From the NCBI GenBank assembly GCA_046344715.1, contig JBKDKX010000016.1, forward strand, positions 1 to 64,000: a stretch of DNA of 64,000 nt, given 5' to 3'. The notes below the pieces were generated by a model. The model was not told where the DNA came from. It saw only the letters and a list, made by a program, of their open reading frames with translations, and ran no database searches. Position numbers and translations under genes: made by a program. Numbering within the stretch: the first letter of the stretch is position 1; each line of letters begins with the position of its first letter. This document shows, piece after piece, positions 62,295 through 64,000 of the stretch. Source of the DNA: CAZAQK01 sp046344715 (lineage in GTDB: Bacteria > Pseudomonadota > Alphaproteobacteria > Rickettsiales > SXRF01).

Positions 62295-63245
62295 ATGATT
62301 TCCAGAGGCCATTCAAGCTCTTATAGCACGTTCAGCCAATATACCGAGAGGGGGGTATATGCGCTTCTTTTTGCTTCTGCCTCTATTTCAATATGTATTG
62401 CGGGTGCGATTGTATTTTCAGTGCTGATTGAGGCAGTAAAATTCTTTGGACATGTATCCATTCTGGATTTTCTGTTTGGTACGCAGTGGAGCCCGCAGAT
62501 TGCGCTTCGCGCAGATCAGGCGGGGGCAAGCGGTGCGTTCGGCGCGGTGCCGCTTTTCTGGGGCACGCTGCTGATTACATTCATTGCGATGTTGCTTGCC
62601 GTGCCAGTTGGGTTATTTGCTGCAATCTATATGTCAGAATATGCCAACCGCACGGTGCGTGATTTCATTAAGCCAGTGCTTGAGATTCTGGCAGGTATCC
62701 CCACGGTGGTGTATGGATATTTTGCTATCATGCTGCTGGCACCAGCGTTGGGTGCGTTTGGTACGATGATTGGCCTGAGCATTGCGGCAGAGAGCGCGCT
62801 TACGGCTGGCCTTGTCATGGGGATCATGATTATCCCGTTTATATCATCACTGTCTGACGATATTATTACAGCGGTTCCTCAGTCGCTGCGCGACGCTTCG
62901 TATGGGCTTGGCGCAACGCATTCGGAAACTATACGCAAGGTCGTATTACCTGCTGCTATGCCAGGTATTATGGGAGCCGTGATGCTTGCTGCATCACGTG
63001 CCATTGGCGAAACCATGATTGTAGTGATGGCTGCCGGTATGTCTGCCAACATGACGTTTAATCCGCTCGAATCCGTCACTACAGTGACTGTGCAGATCGT
63101 TGCATTGCTGGTGGGCGATCAGGAGTTTGACAGCCCGAAAACACAGGCGGCATTTGCGCTTGGGCTTACGCTGTTCTGCGTTACGCTGATACTTAATATT
63201 ATTGCGCTTCTGGTAGTCAAAAAATATCGGGAGGCGTATGAATAA
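62295..63245 (+). CDS. pstC: Phosphate ABC transporter permease PstC
   Basis: 316 residues with six membrane segments. Landmarks: FLFGTQWSPQ, FAAIYMSEYANRTVRDFIKPVLEILAGIPTVVYGYFA (first as landmark), SLRDASYGLGATHSETIRKVVLPAAMPGIMGAVMLAASRAIGETM, the permease EAA loop. It carries phosphate inward with PstA, PstB and PstS. It overlaps pstA by 8 bases. Confidence 0.93.
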   Translation: MISRGHSSSYSTFSQYTERGVYALLFASASISICIAGAIVFSVLIEAVKFFGHVSILDFLFGTQWSPQIALRADQAGASGAFGAVPLFWGTLLITFIAMLLAVPVGLFAAIYMSEYANRTVRDFIKPVLEILAGIPTVVYGYFAIMLLAPALGAFGTMIGLSIAAESALTAGLVMGIMIIPFISSLSDDIITAVPQSLRDASYGLGATHSETIRKVVLPAAMPGIMGAVMLAASRAIGETMIVVMAAGMSANMTFNPLESVTTVTVQIVALLVGDQEFDSPKTQAAFALGLTLFCVTLILNIIALLVVKKYREAYE

Positions 63246-64000
63246 ATTCGTCGTAGATGCCCAGTGGCATAAAAAACGTCAGCGCGCAGAAAAACGTTTC
63301 CAGCTTTATGGCAAGATGGCACTAGGGCTTGCGGTGGTTATTTTATTGATATTGCTTGGCAGTATTTTCACCAGAGGAGTATCGGGTTTTTTACAGACAG
63401 AAATAAAATTATCGGTGCAACTCAATTCAGCGGAACTGCCGGCAAAAAACAGTGCAGAGCTTGAAACATTGTCGGGCACCGCATTTATGCCGGTGATTCA
63501 GGAAGCATTACGCACTGCGTATCCCAATGTTACAGAACGCAAAGATCGTAGAAAACTGTATGACCTTATCAGTGAGGGTGGTGGTATAACACTGAAAGAT
63601 ATTTTGACGACATATCCGCATATGCTTGTAGGAAAGCACGATGTATGGCTTCCTGCGTCAAGCGATGTTGATTTATTTATCAAACATGGCGCATCTAAAT
63701 TAGATGATCAGCAAAAATCCTGGCTTGCGCATATGCAGGATCAGGGGGCAGTGCGTAAGACATTTAACACCACATACTTCAGCAATGGTGATTCGCGTTC
63801 AGCAGAGCAGGCCGGTTTCCTCGGTGCTATGGCAGGTTCATTTTTTACATTGATAATATGCTTATTGGCTGCATTTCCGGTGGGGGTTATGGCCGCAATT
63901 TATCTTGAGGAGTTTGCGCGTAAAGGTAAATGGTTGGATATTGTCGAGGTAAATATCAATAATCTTGCTGCGGTGCCTTCAATTGTATTTGGACTGCTTG
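63238..64000 (+). CDS. pstA: Phosphate ABC transporter permease PstA, 5' part
   Basis: ATG at 63238, with GGGAGG just upstream, overlaps the end of pstC. The window ends after about 254 codons, in the permease core (AAIYLEEFARKGKWLDIVEVNINNLAAVPSIVFGL). A large N-terminal extension (about residues 45-190) without transporter motifs precedes the core, as in PstA proteins with the DUF3333 domain common in alphaproteobacteria. The gene is truncated only by the window. Confidence 0.92.
   Translation, partial: MNKFVVDAQWHKKRQRAEKRFQLYGKMALGLAVVILLILLGSIFTRGVSGFLQTEIKLSVQLNSAELPAKNSAELETLSGTAFMPVIQEALRTAYPNVTERKDRRKLYDLISEGGGITLKDILTTYPHMLVGKHDVWLPASSDVDLFIKHGASKLDDQQKSWLAHMQDQGAVRKTFNTTYFSNGDSRSAEQAGFLGAMAGSFFTLIICLLAAFPVGVMAAIYLEEFARKGKWLDIVEVNINNLAAVPSIVFGLL

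Overview
The window looks like a chromosomal segment of an alphaproteobacterium of moderate G+C. The evidence is a CtrA response regulator and its phosphotransferase ChpT in one window, ctrA divergent from fliI-fliJ, and families common in alphaproteobacteria (a DUF4169-like protein, a PstA with a long N-terminal domain, a DHS-like protein beside an ornithine decarboxylase). I cannot name the genus. Most of the segment is housekeeping: guaB, rsmB, an M23 peptidase/bactofilin pair, metY, a polyamine/arginine block, pdxH, queD, corA, lepA, ubiX, hemB, trpS and phoR-pstC-pstA.

Layout. 1-16.5 kb: tRNA-Leu end, envelope and housekeeping genes, polyamine and arginine genes, corA with an odd leader. 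16.5-25.4 kb: regulators (receiver-Fis protein, S24-type repressor, ChpT, CtrA), a TonB-dependent receptor, fliI-fliJ and a CsoR-type protein. 25.5-29.9 kb: small metabolic and membrane genes. 29.9-31.4 kb: an AT-rich ATPase-TOPRIM gene that may be a defence gene. 31.5-44.4 kb: an integrated element of about 12.9 kb at the 3' end of tRNA-Ala(GGC). It is bounded by a 16-bp direct repeat and carries a large serine recombinase, a replication module with a DnaA-domain-I protein and three 14-bp iteron-like repeats, a four-gene ABC exporter operon, and a decapitated retron-type reverse transcriptase with a TOPRIM domain. 44.5-49.8 kb: a cassette-like gene between two copies of the lepA 3' end, then lepA, an RNA uracil methyltransferase, a DUF465 protein and ubiX.

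49.8-58.5 kb is the most unusual region, a surface-structure locus all on the minus strand. It holds an outer-membrane protein with an N-terminal coiled coil (FapF-like), an Asn/Ser/Asp-rich repeat protein, two small Sec-exported proteins with a double-glycine-type processing motif, a stand-alone exported C39 peptidase (FapD-like), and a two-partner-secretion pair (TpsB transporter and a short adhesin with a Pro-Ala stalk). Perfect CtrA-type sites (TTAA-N7-TTAA) lie upstream of the repeat protein gene and of the adhesin gene, and a third lies between ctrA and fliI. I infer a Fap-like amyloid system combined with two-partner secretion and put under cell-cycle (CtrA) control.

Two genes (downstream of ctrA and of lepA) are followed by a second copy of the neighbouring gene's 3' end, suggesting insertions that duplicate host gene tails. 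Several leaders look regulatory: a 22-codon ORF ending in Pro-stop before ornithine decarboxylase, and an 87-codon ORF inside a large inverted repeat whose right arm covers the corA start.
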